From assembly GCA_000493965.1 (NCBI GenBank), contig AWNV01000003.1, forward strand, positions 36,455-100,454: a stretch of 64,000 nucleotides of DNA, given 5' to 3'. Position numbers and translations under genes: made by a program. Source of the DNA: Candidatus Aminicenans sakinawicola JGI OTU-1 (lineage in GTDB: Bacteria > Acidobacteriota > Aminicenantia > Aminicenantales > Aminicenantaceae). Under the pieces are notes generated by a model, which was given only the letters and a program-made list of their open reading frames with translations, ran no database searches and was not told the origin of the DNA. This document shows positions 8,387 through 16,155 of this stretch, piece after piece. Within the stretch, counting starts at the first letter, position 1, and each line of letters opens with the position of its first letter.

Positions 8387-8900
8387 GATTAACCTCTTTT
8401 AAATTAGCCAAAATCGAAAGCCGTGCTCTGCTCGCCCTCGACATGACAGTTCCCTCCTTTATCCCAAGAGTTTGGGCGATTTCCTGGCAGGAGAGACGAC
8501 CATACTCCTTTAAAATAAAGACTGCTCTCAGTTTTTGCGGTAAACATCGGACGGCATTTTTAAAAATATTATGCTGCTCTTTACGCATGAACCGCCATTC
8601 AGGAGTGCTGCGATCAATCGAATCATCACTAATTCTTGGAAAAAGAAAGCGTTGCAAACGCTGTTTTTTCACATGATTCAGACAGGTGTTCTTTGCAATT
8701 TTTAAGAGCCAACCTCTCAAATGGCATGAATTTTTAAGAGAGCCAATATTTTTCAATGCCTTAAGATACACATCCTGCATCAACTCTTCGGCATCCCATG
8801 GATTACGAGAAAACCCAAGGCAAATCCGAAAAATAACATCTGAATAGTTCATTAACTCATCCAAAACACTGGAACCATTCCTAGAATTCCATTTTTCCAT
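8373..8900 (-). CDS. ECF-family RNA polymerase sigma factor
   Basis: 175 residues. Region 2 spans about residues 20-82 (SDVIFRICLGFSRNPWDAEE, LMQDVYLKALKN, LRGWLLKIAKNTCLNHVKK), and region 4 about 110-165 with the helix-turn-helix LSCQEIAQTLGIKEGTVMSR. There is no region 1 or 3, as expected for ECF (sigma70 group 4) factors that direct RNA polymerase to extracytoplasmic-stress or surface-protein genes. It is the first gene of a three-gene overlapping operon with a membrane protein and an exported protein. The 220 bases upstream (8901-9121) are AT-rich and probably hold its promoter, possibly autoregulated. Its other targets are unknown. Start ATG 8900 has a weak ribosome binding site. Confidence 0.88.
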   Translation of the reverse strand: MEKWNSRNGSSVLDELMNYSDVIFRICLGFSRNPWDAEELMQDVYLKALKNIGSLKNSCHLRGWLLKIAKNTCLNHVKKQRLQRFLFPRISDDSIDRSTPEWRFMRKEQHNIFKNAVRCLPQKLRAVFILKEYGRLSCQEIAQTLGIKEGTVMSRASRARLSILANLKEVNHGKK

Positions 8901-9121
8901 GTTCTAATATTTTTCTACTTTCATTTATTAAAGACAACCTAGAAATGGAAATATTCCCTAAATCTCAAAAAAATAAATCTCTGTGCTTTAGAAGAATTCT
9001 ATTTTTTGAAAATTGACCATATGTTTTTACTATGATAAAAGAAAAACCTATATTTGCATCTGAATATTAAAAATTTAAGAGATAAGGATTGTAATCAAGC
9101 TAAATAGGAAATAATAGACCC

Positions 9122-9925
9122 ATGACAAGATGCTTTAGTATACTCCTGACAATTTTGGCTTATACACTGCTTTCCACCGGTTTTGTCCTTATGAAAAAAG
9201 GGATTGTCTGGATCGGATATAAAGGGGAAAAAGACAAAACATATTATAGGAATCTTTTTACGTGGATCTCGGGATTTTTACTTATAAATATTTACATCGT
9301 GCCAAACACAGTTGCGCTCAGGTACCTGGACCCTCATATTGTCTCATCCATTGCCGGATGGGGAGTTGTCTTCATGGTATTTCTTTCTCATACATTACTG
9401 AAAGAAAAACTCTACAGTTCGGATTTCATCTATTCGGCTTTGATTTTCATCTCCATAATTTTCCTAAACCTTTATGAAAATCAAGAAGGTGGAATGACTG
9501 TCAATATACCATTATTAACAATTATGGCGTTACTCCCGTTTTTTCTTTTTGTCCCCGTTTTTATAAATTCAATCTCAAAAAGAATAAAAACTATTATTTA
9601 TGCCGCTGTTTCAGGGATTTCCACAGGCATGATAATCGTGACAATGAAAGTTCTTGTTTCCTTAAGAGGGTTTCATGTTGCATCTTACTTTTCGTCACCG
9701 TATCTGTATTTATATTTGCTTTTTTCACTCACTGCCTTCATAAGCCTTCAAGTGGCCTACAAAAAAGGAGTGATGATGCTGGTGGGGCCTGTTCAATATT
9801 CTGCTGCAATCATTTATCCTGTTCTGTGCTCTTATCTCATATTCAGCAACCGGATACATTTCATTCAACTGGCTGCAATTTTAGTCATCGTTTATTCTGT
9901 AATTTCAATATTAAAGAAACACTAA
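9122..9925 (+). CDS. DMT/EamA-like multi-pass membrane protein
   Basis: 267 residues with about nine hydrophobic helices, beginning LLTILAYTLLSTGFVLMKKG. The half-and-half layout and the motif SSIAGWGVVFMVFLSHTLLKEKL (near residue 80) fit drug/metabolite-transporter relatives, where such a helix pair closes the first repeat; the second repeat ends PVLCSYLIFSNRIHFIQLAAILVIVYSVISILKKH. Substrate unknown. It is probably a monocistronic gene: the ECF sigma gene upstream is divergent and a REP-like repeat begins right after its stop. Confidence 0.65.
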   Translation: MTRCFSILLTILAYTLLSTGFVLMKKGIVWIGYKGEKDKTYYRNLFTWISGFLLINIYIVPNTVALRYLDPHIVSSIAGWGVVFMVFLSHTLLKEKLYSSDFIYSALIFISIIFLNLYENQEGGMTVNIPLLTIMALLPFFLFVPVFINSISKRIKTIIYAAVSGISTGMIIVTMKVLVSLRGFHVASYFSSPYLYLYLLFSLTAFISLQVAYKKGVMMLVGPVQYSAAIIYPVLCSYLIFSNRIHFIQLAAILVIVYSVISILKKH

Positions 9926-10024
9926 TCCACCTGGATTATTCATAAAAACTACTTCATGCGCTGTGCCTTGCATCTGCGGCAAGCTTGGCTCGTGAATAAC
10001 CCACGTCCACCTGGATTATTCATA
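9926..10024. repeat. REP-like repeat with three ACCTGGATTATTCA arms
   Basis: TCCACCTGGATTATTCATA occurs at 9926-9944 and again at 10006-10024, and an inverted, diverged copy (CGTGAATAACCCACGT) sits at 9991-10006. Similar arms are at 5075-5090 and 56051-56100. The copies hug gene 3' ends, like REP or other short interspersed palindromes. The last arm overlaps the stop codon of the FtsX remnant. Confidence 0.55.
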
Positions 10025-10265
10025 CCTCAGCGCCTTCACCGGATTGGCCAGGGCGACTCTGACTGCCTGATAACTGACTGTGAGCAGTGCGATTGCGAAA
10101 GCCAGAAAAGCGGCAAATACGAAAGGCCAGAGACCAACACTAATACGATATGCAAAGCTTTATAGCCACTTGTTCATTGCGTAAAAAGCAACAGGCCAAG
10201 CGATGACGTTAGCTACCAGCACCCACTTCATAAACTCGGTGGAAAGAAGATAAATAATGTTGGGA
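10016..10265 (-). pseudogene. C-terminal remnant of an FtsX/MacB-type ABC permease
   Basis: The minus strand reads FMKWVLVANVIAWPVAFYAMNKWL, a TAA stop (10160-10162), then SFAYRISVGLWPFVFAAF and VSYQAVRVALANPVKALRYE before the true stop. This is the usual last 80 residues of this permease family; the intact gene at 31788-34145 ends LQGYAYRTSLG, FQALRAATANPTEALKYE. The in-frame TAA stands where the intact protein has Gln, so one C-to-T change explains it. The remaining roughly 700 residues are absent; the fragment starts 8 bases after the stop of the S46 peptidase gene. Confidence 0.8.
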
Positions 10266-10273
10266 GCAAGAGA

Positions 10274-12367
10274 TTATCTTCCTTCAAGCTCATTAACTAT
10301 AGTGTCTGCATCGTAGAGTTTGCGTAATGCCTCTGTGATATAACCAGTATGAACGGCAACCGCACGATTTTTTGTCTCATCATACACGAACCGTCCCGGA
10401 AGGCTTTCTATATTGCCGTCAAAAATCAAGCCTACCACTTCACCTTTTTTATTGATGACCGGTGACCCTGAGTTTCCACCTATAATATCGCAGGTAGAAA
10501 CAAAATTTACAGGAGTTGAGAGATCCAATTTGTCTTTTCGTTCCCAGAAACGGTCGGGTAAATCGTAGTCCCTTTCCCTGTTAAAACTCAAGGCACGGTC
10601 AAACAAACCGTACAATGTCGTTTTACAGGGAGCTTTTGTCCCGTTCATCGAGTATTCTTTGACAGTTCCATAAGATAACCGCAAGGTAAAAGTTGCGTCA
10701 GGGTAAACATCTTTTCCGTAAACAGCAAAGCGTGCCTTGGCAATCTTCTCGGCAGCAGGCATAAGAACGCTTTCAATGTTCTTCTTACTCCATTCTATAT
10801 CTTTTCTTATCATGGGTTCGAGTTTTTTAGCCAAAACAATAAGAGGATCACTGCATTCTTTCACTGCTTTTTCGCCGCCCTTTACCAAAGATTTACGAAA
10901 ACTTACATCTGTGAGTTTAGTCCCCTGAATTAATTCCTTGGCCACATCTTCTGGAGAACGCCCATTCAACACCAATTTAATGAAAGGATTATCCGGGCCC
11001 AATTCTTCCAGCGACAGCTGTAACCCACCTGCCAGGTTAGCCTCCTCCATATCAAGATAAATGGGCGCTGGAGAAAACAGACGAAATCTCAAACCATCAA
11101 GGCCAGAGTCGTGATACCCGTCAAGCCGCTCTGAATCCGGTTTTTCGATCTCTATAACGTAAAAGACGATTGTCGAAGCAATCCCTGCCAGACGTGAACC
11201 GCTGATACGACCGTAAAAACGTTCTTCAGCCACTTGTTCCTGTTTCTGAATTACCTTAGCAATTGTGTCCCATCCATCTCCATACTCCTTTTCTAAGTCT
11301 GGATTGCTAGCCACAAGTTTGCGGAAGGCTTCTTCATCTTTCTTCTGTTTTTCCATCAATTTCTTATCAAGCAGCCCCTGGTATTCCCCGGACATCGCTT
11401 TCTTGGCATTCTCTAAGCCGAATATGGATATCAAAGCTCTTCTCTGCTGTTCCGGCCCTTTTTTTTCATACTCGTGTAGAATTTCAATTCGTTTTTTGAT
11501 GTATTTCAATATGAGTGGATACTGAAAATCACGCAGATATTCCAATTGAGAGTAAGGGAAAAGACGATCAGATGAACCGGGATTCCCAGAAACAAACACA
11601 AGTTCATCTTTTATTGCTCCTTCTGCATTCCACTTGAGATAATGATTTGAATTAACGGGCTTGTCATTCTCATAGACCCTGAAGAAAGTTACATCAAGGT
11701 CGTAGCGTGGGTAAGTAAAATTGTCAAAGTCACCGCCAAAATAAGCTGCCTGCCGTTCAGGAGCAAAAACCATACGCAAATCGGTGTATTTCTTGTAACA
11801 ATACAGCCAGTATTCACCGCCATGGTATAGATTAATAACATTAGATCGGAGTCCGGTTTTTTCTAAACTTTCTTTCTCGATCTTTGCCATAGCGGCTTTC
11901 TGTGCTTTTAGAGCATCTTCTTCATTCATGCCCTTTTTGACTGCTGCTTTCACCTGCTCTGTTACATCTTCTACAGAAACGAGAACGTTCACTTCAAGAT
12001 CCGGGCATTTTAGTTCTTCTTTTTGAGTTTTTGCGTAAAACCCTGTCGTAACATAGTCTTTCTCAGAAGTGGAAATCTTCTGCAATTGCCCAACCCCAAC
12101 ATGATGATTGGTCATCACCAGCCCATTGGGACTGACAAAAGAACCAGAACCCCCATCCATGAAACGGACACTGGACAGACGTACGTGATCCAGCCATTCC
12201 TTTGTAGGCGTGAAGCCGTAGCGCTCTTGAAGCTGTTTGATGGGTGGATTATCAAATGTCCACATACCTTCATCTGCCAAGGAAGGAAAAACTCCAACAC
12301 ACAGGTTAAGAACAAACAAACCAACTACGGTTACTAATCCCTTACGTAGATAACCTCTGCCTTTCAT
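10274..12367 (-). CDS. S46 family serine dipeptidyl peptidase (DPP7/DPP11 type)
   Basis: 697 residues, full length for the family, with a signal peptide (about 1-31). S46 enzymes are chymotrypsin-fold exopeptidases that release dipeptides from the N-terminus of peptides, normally in the periplasm. Catalytic His is in SPNGLVMTNHHV (H89), Ser in GGNSGSPV (about S633). The residue 18 after the catalytic Ser, which selects the P1 side chain (Gly in DPP7, Arg in acid-specific DPP11), is Gly here (IFDGN), so DPP7-like preference for hydrophobic P1 is inferred. Start ATG 12367 follows GAGGTGAG. It is followed by the FtsX remnant rather than an intact transporter. With the S9 and S41 peptidases elsewhere it suggests growth on peptides. 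Confidence 0.92.
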   Translation of the reverse strand: MKGRGYLRKGLVTVVGLFVLNLCVGVFPSLADEGMWTFDNPPIKQLQERYGFTPTKEWLDHVRLSSVRFMDGGSGSFVSPNGLVMTNHHVGVGQLQKISTSEKDYVTTGFYAKTQKEELKCPDLEVNVLVSVEDVTEQVKAAVKKGMNEEDALKAQKAAMAKIEKESLEKTGLRSNVINLYHGGEYWLYCYKKYTDLRMVFAPERQAAYFGGDFDNFTYPRYDLDVTFFRVYENDKPVNSNHYLKWNAEGAIKDELVFVSGNPGSSDRLFPYSQLEYLRDFQYPLILKYIKKRIEILHEYEKKGPEQQRRALISIFGLENAKKAMSGEYQGLLDKKLMEKQKKDEEAFRKLVASNPDLEKEYGDGWDTIAKVIQKQEQVAEERFYGRISGSRLAGIASTIVFYVIEIEKPDSERLDGYHDSGLDGLRFRLFSPAPIYLDMEEANLAGGLQLSLEELGPDNPFIKLVLNGRSPEDVAKELIQGTKLTDVSFRKSLVKGGEKAVKECSDPLIVLAKKLEPMIRKDIEWSKKNIESVLMPAAEKIAKARFAVYGKDVYPDATFTLRLSYGTVKEYSMNGTKAPCKTTLYGLFDRALSFNRERDYDLPDRFWERKDKLDLSTPVNFVSTCDIIGGNSGSPVINKKGEVVGLIFDGNIESLPGRFVYDETKNRAVAVHTGYITEALRKLYDADTIVNELEGR

Positions 12368-12450
12368 ATCTCACCTCACTGTTAATTTAAAAGCTTATAG
12401 TCAAACTTCTCGAGTATTGTATCAGAATTATATACACAAATACACTTTTA

Positions 12451-12683
12451 AATGGACTTAGGTAGTAATTAAAGATCTCAGGCCTGGACTAGCTATCGCT
12501 ACAATAATTGCCGCACCTGAGTCATTTTTTTTATGCAAAAATGGTCAAATGCCAAATGCTATTGTTTAAATGCAATTCAATCTGGACTAATCCTTCCTGC
12601 CTGGGCGACACGCAGACAGGGATTTTTTAGCTTCTCATCAATTATATTTCTATTTAAAGCAATTTGATTAATTGTTTTACAAG
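12451..12683. repeat. repeat A, copy 1
   Basis: About 230 bases, nearly identical to 17615-17820 (AATGGACTTAGGTAGTAA ... TTGATTAATTGTTTTACAA). Copy 1 carries an extra stretch of about 26 bases near 12595-12620 (CCTGCCTGGGCGACACGC.. with imperfect dyad). On the minus strand both copies keep the short reading AIIVAIASPGL[KR]SL[VI]TT before a stop, which may be a fossil gene end. A further short block at 12760-12779 (ATGACTATTTTATCGTGTTT) recurs at 19927-19946. Confidence 0.75.
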
Positions 12684-12856
12684 AGGATAAATCATAAATT
12701 TATCAGTTTCACTTTGTTCCAATTGACGACACTTTTATCGCTTTATATTTCCATATTTTATGACTATTTTATCGTGTTTCAGCAAGCCGTTTTTTCTCTT
12801 AGCTTTAGGTGATAGAAATTTCCTTTTTGTTTCAATATTAGATTCGTAAATTCTTC

Positions 12857-12950
12857 GTTTAACGTATCGCAGATAAAAGAAGTTGCGACCAAGGGAAGCA
12901 ATTTGGGTGAGCCCCGAGCCGAGGGGCGAACCTCATATCTGCTGTTATAC
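12857..12950 (-). other. attC-like recombination site candidate
   Basis: A 94-base imperfect palindrome. Read on the minus strand: GTATAAC (12944-12950), then GCAGATA (12936-12942), a long partly self-complementary middle with a GC-rich hairpin (GAGCCCC..GGGGC), TATCTGC (12869-12875), 5 bases GATAC, and GTTAAAC (12857-12863). Integron attC sites have R''-L''...L'-R' with R' fitting GTTRRRY, which GTTAAAC does. It lies about 165 bases 3' of the alpha/beta hydrolase gene, in the orientation expected for that gene's cassette. GTATAAC departs from RYYYAAC at one base, and no integrase is in the window, so this is a candidate only. Confidence 0.45.
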
Positions 12951-13115
12951 ACCCCGACGACTGAAAGGAGGAGAGCGTAGCGTGGCACGAAGCGTAGCGG
13001 AGTGAGTTCAAAAAATATTTTTCCCCCCGGAACTATTGCAACTTCTACAATCAAAGATTAAATTTTCAGCATTATCGTATAGCTGTTGTTGTGTACTGTA
13101 TCTATTTGTCAGTCT

Positions 13116-14147
13116 TCATTTTATGTTTAAAATAATCTTCCTAGTTATTGAATCAATGAGGTTTGGAGGTAAATCATGCCCCATATTATTAAACCATTTT
13201 GTCTTTGAATTTGGGATTACAGATGCTAATTTTTTACTGTGTTCAATCGATACGAATGGGTCATTTAATCCATGAATAATCAATACCGGAATTTTTAAAT
13301 CTTTCAATTCGTCATAACGAGAACCCCATAGATTAGCAGCTTGATCATGTTGTCTTGATACATCTGGGTTATAGCCTTTTCGTTTCCTTAAATTATAAAG
13401 GACTTGTTCAGCCGTTCCTTTTACATCAATGTCATATTGTGCATCTCCGCGAAGAATCATTTTTGCCGATAACATTAATTTTATTGTGTTCTTTTCACTC
13501 TGAAATATTCCATATTTAATTCCAATTTTTGTAAAATCAAATACAATACTTTTAGATGCTTCTGGTAATTCTTCGTCAAAAATATCCCCGGAAGACATTA
13601 TTGATGTTAAGGTTAACGTTTTGTCCGGATTCTCAATTGCAAATTCTTGAGCAACCATACCACCTAACGATAGTCCAACCAGATGTACTTTACTAACGTT
13701 CAGTGTATCAAGAATTGTCTCTGCATCTTTTGATAGATCTGCTATTGAATACGGTTTCTGTTGCCAGTCTTCAACCCAATCAGACTGTCCTGTCCCTCTA
13801 TAGTCATACCGTATTACTTGATAACCAGAATCTACTAATTTATCAATAAATGTTTGTGGCCACCCTAATGCATCAGTTGCCATCCCCATGAATAATAAAA
13901 TTCCCCCTTTACTAGAATCTTTTGGTGTAATTGACTCATACCAAATCTTATGATCATCCGAGATTACATATCCTGATTTTCCTTTTACAAATTCAGGAAG
14001 CTCTGTGTTTATGACATTTTCAATAATCGTATCAGTATTAGCGGGTAATTTTGGTCCGGTAAAAAATATGCCCACAATTAACCCAATCAATAAAATGAGT
14101 AGTACAATCCCACATATTTTTAATAGCCTAAAGAGTAATTTTTTCAT
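13116..14147 (-). CDS. alpha/beta hydrolase, membrane-anchored
   Basis: 343 residues from ATG 14147, chosen because GAGGA lies 6 bases upstream; an ATG 12 bases earlier is also in frame. An N-terminal hydrophobic segment (about 5-30, LLKICGIVLLILLIGLIVGIF) anchors or exports it. The alpha/beta hydrolase core has an HG-like loop (FMGMATDALGW), YRGTGQSD, nucleophile elbow GLSLGG (Ser about 160), Asp about 296 (HGLNDPF) and His about 324 (MGHDLP), so the catalytic triad looks intact. Substrate unknown; esterase or lipase-like. It is more AT-rich than flanking house genes, has an attC-like site 3' and repeat B with a consensus promoter 5', all suggesting acquisition as a mobile unit. Confidence 0.82.
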   Translation of the reverse strand: MKKLLFRLLKICGIVLLILLIGLIVGIFFTGPKLPANTDTIIENVINTELPEFVKGKSGYVISDDHKIWYESITPKDSSKGGILLFMGMATDALGWPQTFIDKLVDSGYQVIRYDYRGTGQSDWVEDWQQKPYSIADLSKDAETILDTLNVSKVHLVGLSLGGMVAQEFAIENPDKTLTLTSIMSSGDIFDEELPEASKSIVFDFTKIGIKYGIFQSEKNTIKLMLSAKMILRGDAQYDIDVKGTAEQVLYNLRKRKGYNPDVSRQHDQAANLWGSRYDELKDLKIPVLIIHGLNDPFVSIEHSKKLASVIPNSKTKWFNNMGHDLPPNLIDSITRKIILNIK

Positions 14148-14224
14148 AGTATTCCTCATTTCTATATTAAAAGTTGTAATTACTATATAAGTTTTCCCTT
14201 TATGTTTAAATTATTTTTGGGCCA

Positions 14225-14430
14225 GCCATTTTCTTTTCGTTTTTGTTTAATTTCCGCCAGCTAAGCTGCTCGAATACAAATACTATAGTTAGATCACAGG
14301 AAGGTGTCAAAAATAGGGACTTTGCACTTAAATCATGCCAAAATTTTTGCTGTCGCTTATAAATACTTCTCTCTTATTTCGGCAGCTATTAAAAGTTCGT
14401 GCTGGGCTTGCAGCAAGCCGCTTTTTCTCT
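14225..14430. repeat. repeat B, copy 1 (promoter-bearing module)
   Basis: About 200 bases nearly identical to 17374-17571 (AATTTCCGCC ... CTGCTCGAATACAAAT ... CATGCC ... GCAGC[AG]AGCCGCTTTTTCT). Located immediately upstream of the alpha/beta hydrolase gene. On the minus strand it carries TTGACA-17-TATAGT. A fragment of its outer end (CAGCAAGCCG.TTTTTCTCTTAG) recurs at 12780-12803. Confidence 0.8.
14282..14310 (-). promoter_or_regulatory. sigma70 promoter in repeat B copy 1
   Basis: On the minus strand: TTGACA (14305-14310), 17-base spacer CCTTCCTGTGATCTAAC, TATAGT (14282-14287). It points to the alpha/beta hydrolase start 135 bases away. The -35 is a perfect consensus and the spacer is the ideal length; the second copy at 17425-17453 has a perfect -10 too. 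Confidence 0.75.
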
Positions 14431-14809
14431 TAACATTTAGACCACTTCATTTTATTTCTTCCTTCTTCTCCCAGATAACTTTTTTCGTGATTCCACTTTT
14501 TTGAGCAATCTTTCTTTGATTGCCCACAATTTTTTGCAATAGTACATGTGATTGCGAATGGCAGCTGATGGAACTTGGTCAAAAATGAGAATATATCCTA
14601 TTAACCTTGATATTTGAAATTATTCATGCTTACGGTTGATCTTGAAAAAAATCGTTTTTATGATCTTTCTACAAATTTGATTTTCTTTTTTAATCACGGC
14701 TTCCTTAACGTCTGTTGACGCTAAATGAAAAATCTTTCTATTACTAATGATGCATACCTTGCGACACAATCTCGTAAATTATCACGCCTCTTGACATATG
14801 CTGATCGCA
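14431..14809. other. gene-free accessory spacer
   Basis: Between repeats B1 and C1 no gene can be supported. The minus strand has a 55-codon stop-to-stop frame (about 14454-14618, RLIGYILIFDQVPSAAIRNH.., Lys/Arg-rich end) without a start or recognisable family; it may be a fossil. Confidence 0.35.
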
Positions 14810-14955
14810 TGAATTTATAGTTAACATCGGAATTCTTATTCTTAGAGCGGCCTTTTTTGGCTGTAAAATTGTTGATCTAAGGCCAAGAATGAGGGGAATT
14901 TTGAGATCATCTTTTGTGTATTCAAAAAGTTAGTGCAGCCAAGCTTCAAATTTAC
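14810..14955. repeat. repeat C, copy 1
   Basis: About 146 bases matching 21468-21624 (CTGATCG.ATGAATTTATAG ... GAGGGGAATTTTGAGATCATC ... AAGCTTCAAATTTAC). It ends 35 bases before the 3' end of the 6-bladed propeller gene. The other copy starts at the stop codon of the AAA_14 ATPase gene. Confidence 0.8.
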
Positions 14956-14989
14956 ATTTTCCACTTTATGAAAATAAGTTTTTCACCGG

Positions 14990-16141
14990 CTATTTCCCTG
15001 GGGCGATGTTATATTTTACGGCCCGAGCACGGCCATCTTCATCCCATACAAGAATCCAGAGACATCTTTTGCCTATAATAACTCTATTAGGAAAAGATTT
15101 TATACCTTCCATCTTTACAGTTCCAATGAATGTACCTTCCGGGTCAAAGGCATCACACTCAGGAGTTGAGCCCGGCGTATCTTTTCTGACTGTGTGTACC
15201 AGGATGTTGCTCTCGTAATCCACAAACAACCCATCAAATGCAGGCTTACTTCTGGGAAATCCCGTCATCTTTTTGATCTCTTCCGGAACTCCGGTTGTCC
15301 CTCCTCCGGAAGTGGAATAGGTAAGGCCGGAGAAAAATTTTTCCTTGTCCTGATCCGTTACTTTAACAGGCTTGTAAGAATGCTTGAACGAAGAAAGAAG
15401 CCCTTTTCCAGCATCATGAACCGCAATCGTATAATCTTCAGCAATGCCGATGATGATCTTTCCATCCGGAGCCACAGACCAATATACATCAGGCGAGAAA
15501 GGCTGAATGATGTTGGAAAAGATTCCTTTGATCGTCCGGAACTTGTTTCTTAGTACCTTATGCGTGAAGAGCGTTTTTTTTAGCTCAAGTTCCTGGGAAA
15601 AGATCTGTATGACGCAGTCTTGAGGTTTGTCCGGTTCACGGTAATGATTGATCTCCCCCTCTATGAATACATCACCCATGGGATGAGCCCACATATTCCT
15701 TGGCACGCCCTCGCTTGATCGAATCCCGATACTTTTAACATATTCCCCGTCAGTCGTCAGAGAACACAGACGCCGGTTTCCTATATCGTAAATAATGAGG
15801 CATTTTCTGGTAATGACTATTCCTGAAGGCAAGCTAAATTCGCCCGGCCCCTGGCCTTTTCTCCCGATGACTTTTAGAAATTTTCCTTCCTCGGAAAATT
15901 TCTTGATGTTGCAGGCTCTAATATCGCACAGATAAATGTTTCCATCCCCATCGATGGCGATGTCAACGATACTTTCGAATAATTCACCCTTAGGAAGGCT
16001 GGATTCGTCGATGGTCATCTCCTCAACAAACAGAGCGCTACCGGTAGCATAGATGTCTTTCAAAGATTGAGCGGAGACCGGAGCTGTCAGAACGATCACT
16101 GTAATAAAAATAATAAAAAGCGTTCTTAATTTTTGGTTCAT
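14990..16141 (-). CDS. exported 6-bladed beta-propeller protein
   Basis: 383 residues from ATG 16141, chosen because GAGGAG precedes it and it gives a clean signal peptide (LFIIFITVIVLTAPVSAQ); a frame extension to 16177 runs into the preceding gene. The mature part has NHL/6-bladed-propeller blades: VDIAIDGDGNIYLCD, IKKFSEEGKFLKVIGRKGQGPGEFSLPSGI, a pattern typical of the 6-bladed beta-propeller family common in Bacteroidetes and Acidobacteriota. These are extracytoplasmic binding domains of unknown ligand. The gene follows the 382-residue exported protein by 14 bases, so both form an operon driven by the promoter in repeat B copy 2. Confidence 0.8.
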   Translation of the reverse strand: MNQKLRTLFIIFITVIVLTAPVSAQSLKDIYATGSALFVEEMTIDESSLPKGELFESIVDIAIDGDGNIYLCDIRACNIKKFSEEGKFLKVIGRKGQGPGEFSLPSGIVITRKCLIIYDIGNRRLCSLTTDGEYVKSIGIRSSEGVPRNMWAHPMGDVFIEGEINHYREPDKPQDCVIQIFSQELELKKTLFTHKVLRNKFRTIKGIFSNIIQPFSPDVYWSVAPDGKIIIGIAEDYTIAVHDAGKGLLSSFKHSYKPVKVTDQDKEKFFSGLTYSTSGGGTTGVPEEIKKMTGFPRSKPAFDGLFVDYESNILVHTVRKDTPGSTPECDAFDPEGTFIGTVKMEGIKSFPNRVIIGKRCLWILVWDEDGRARAVKYNIAPGK

Positions 16142-16155
16142 GTTTTTACTCCTCT

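Noticed and set aside
9956..10165. 69-residue plus-strand ORF between the DMT and S46 genes
   Set aside because: Antisense to the FtsX remnant and inside the REP-like repeat; no coding signal.
12964..13010. Possible second attC or tandem GCGTAGCG hairpin
   Set aside because: Direct repeats GCGTAGCG are visible but no R'/R'' core pair, so no separate site is claimed.
12779..13054. 91-residue minus-strand ORF
   Set aside because: It lies across the attC-like palindrome, has no ribosome binding site and no domain pattern; the palindrome explains the open frame better.
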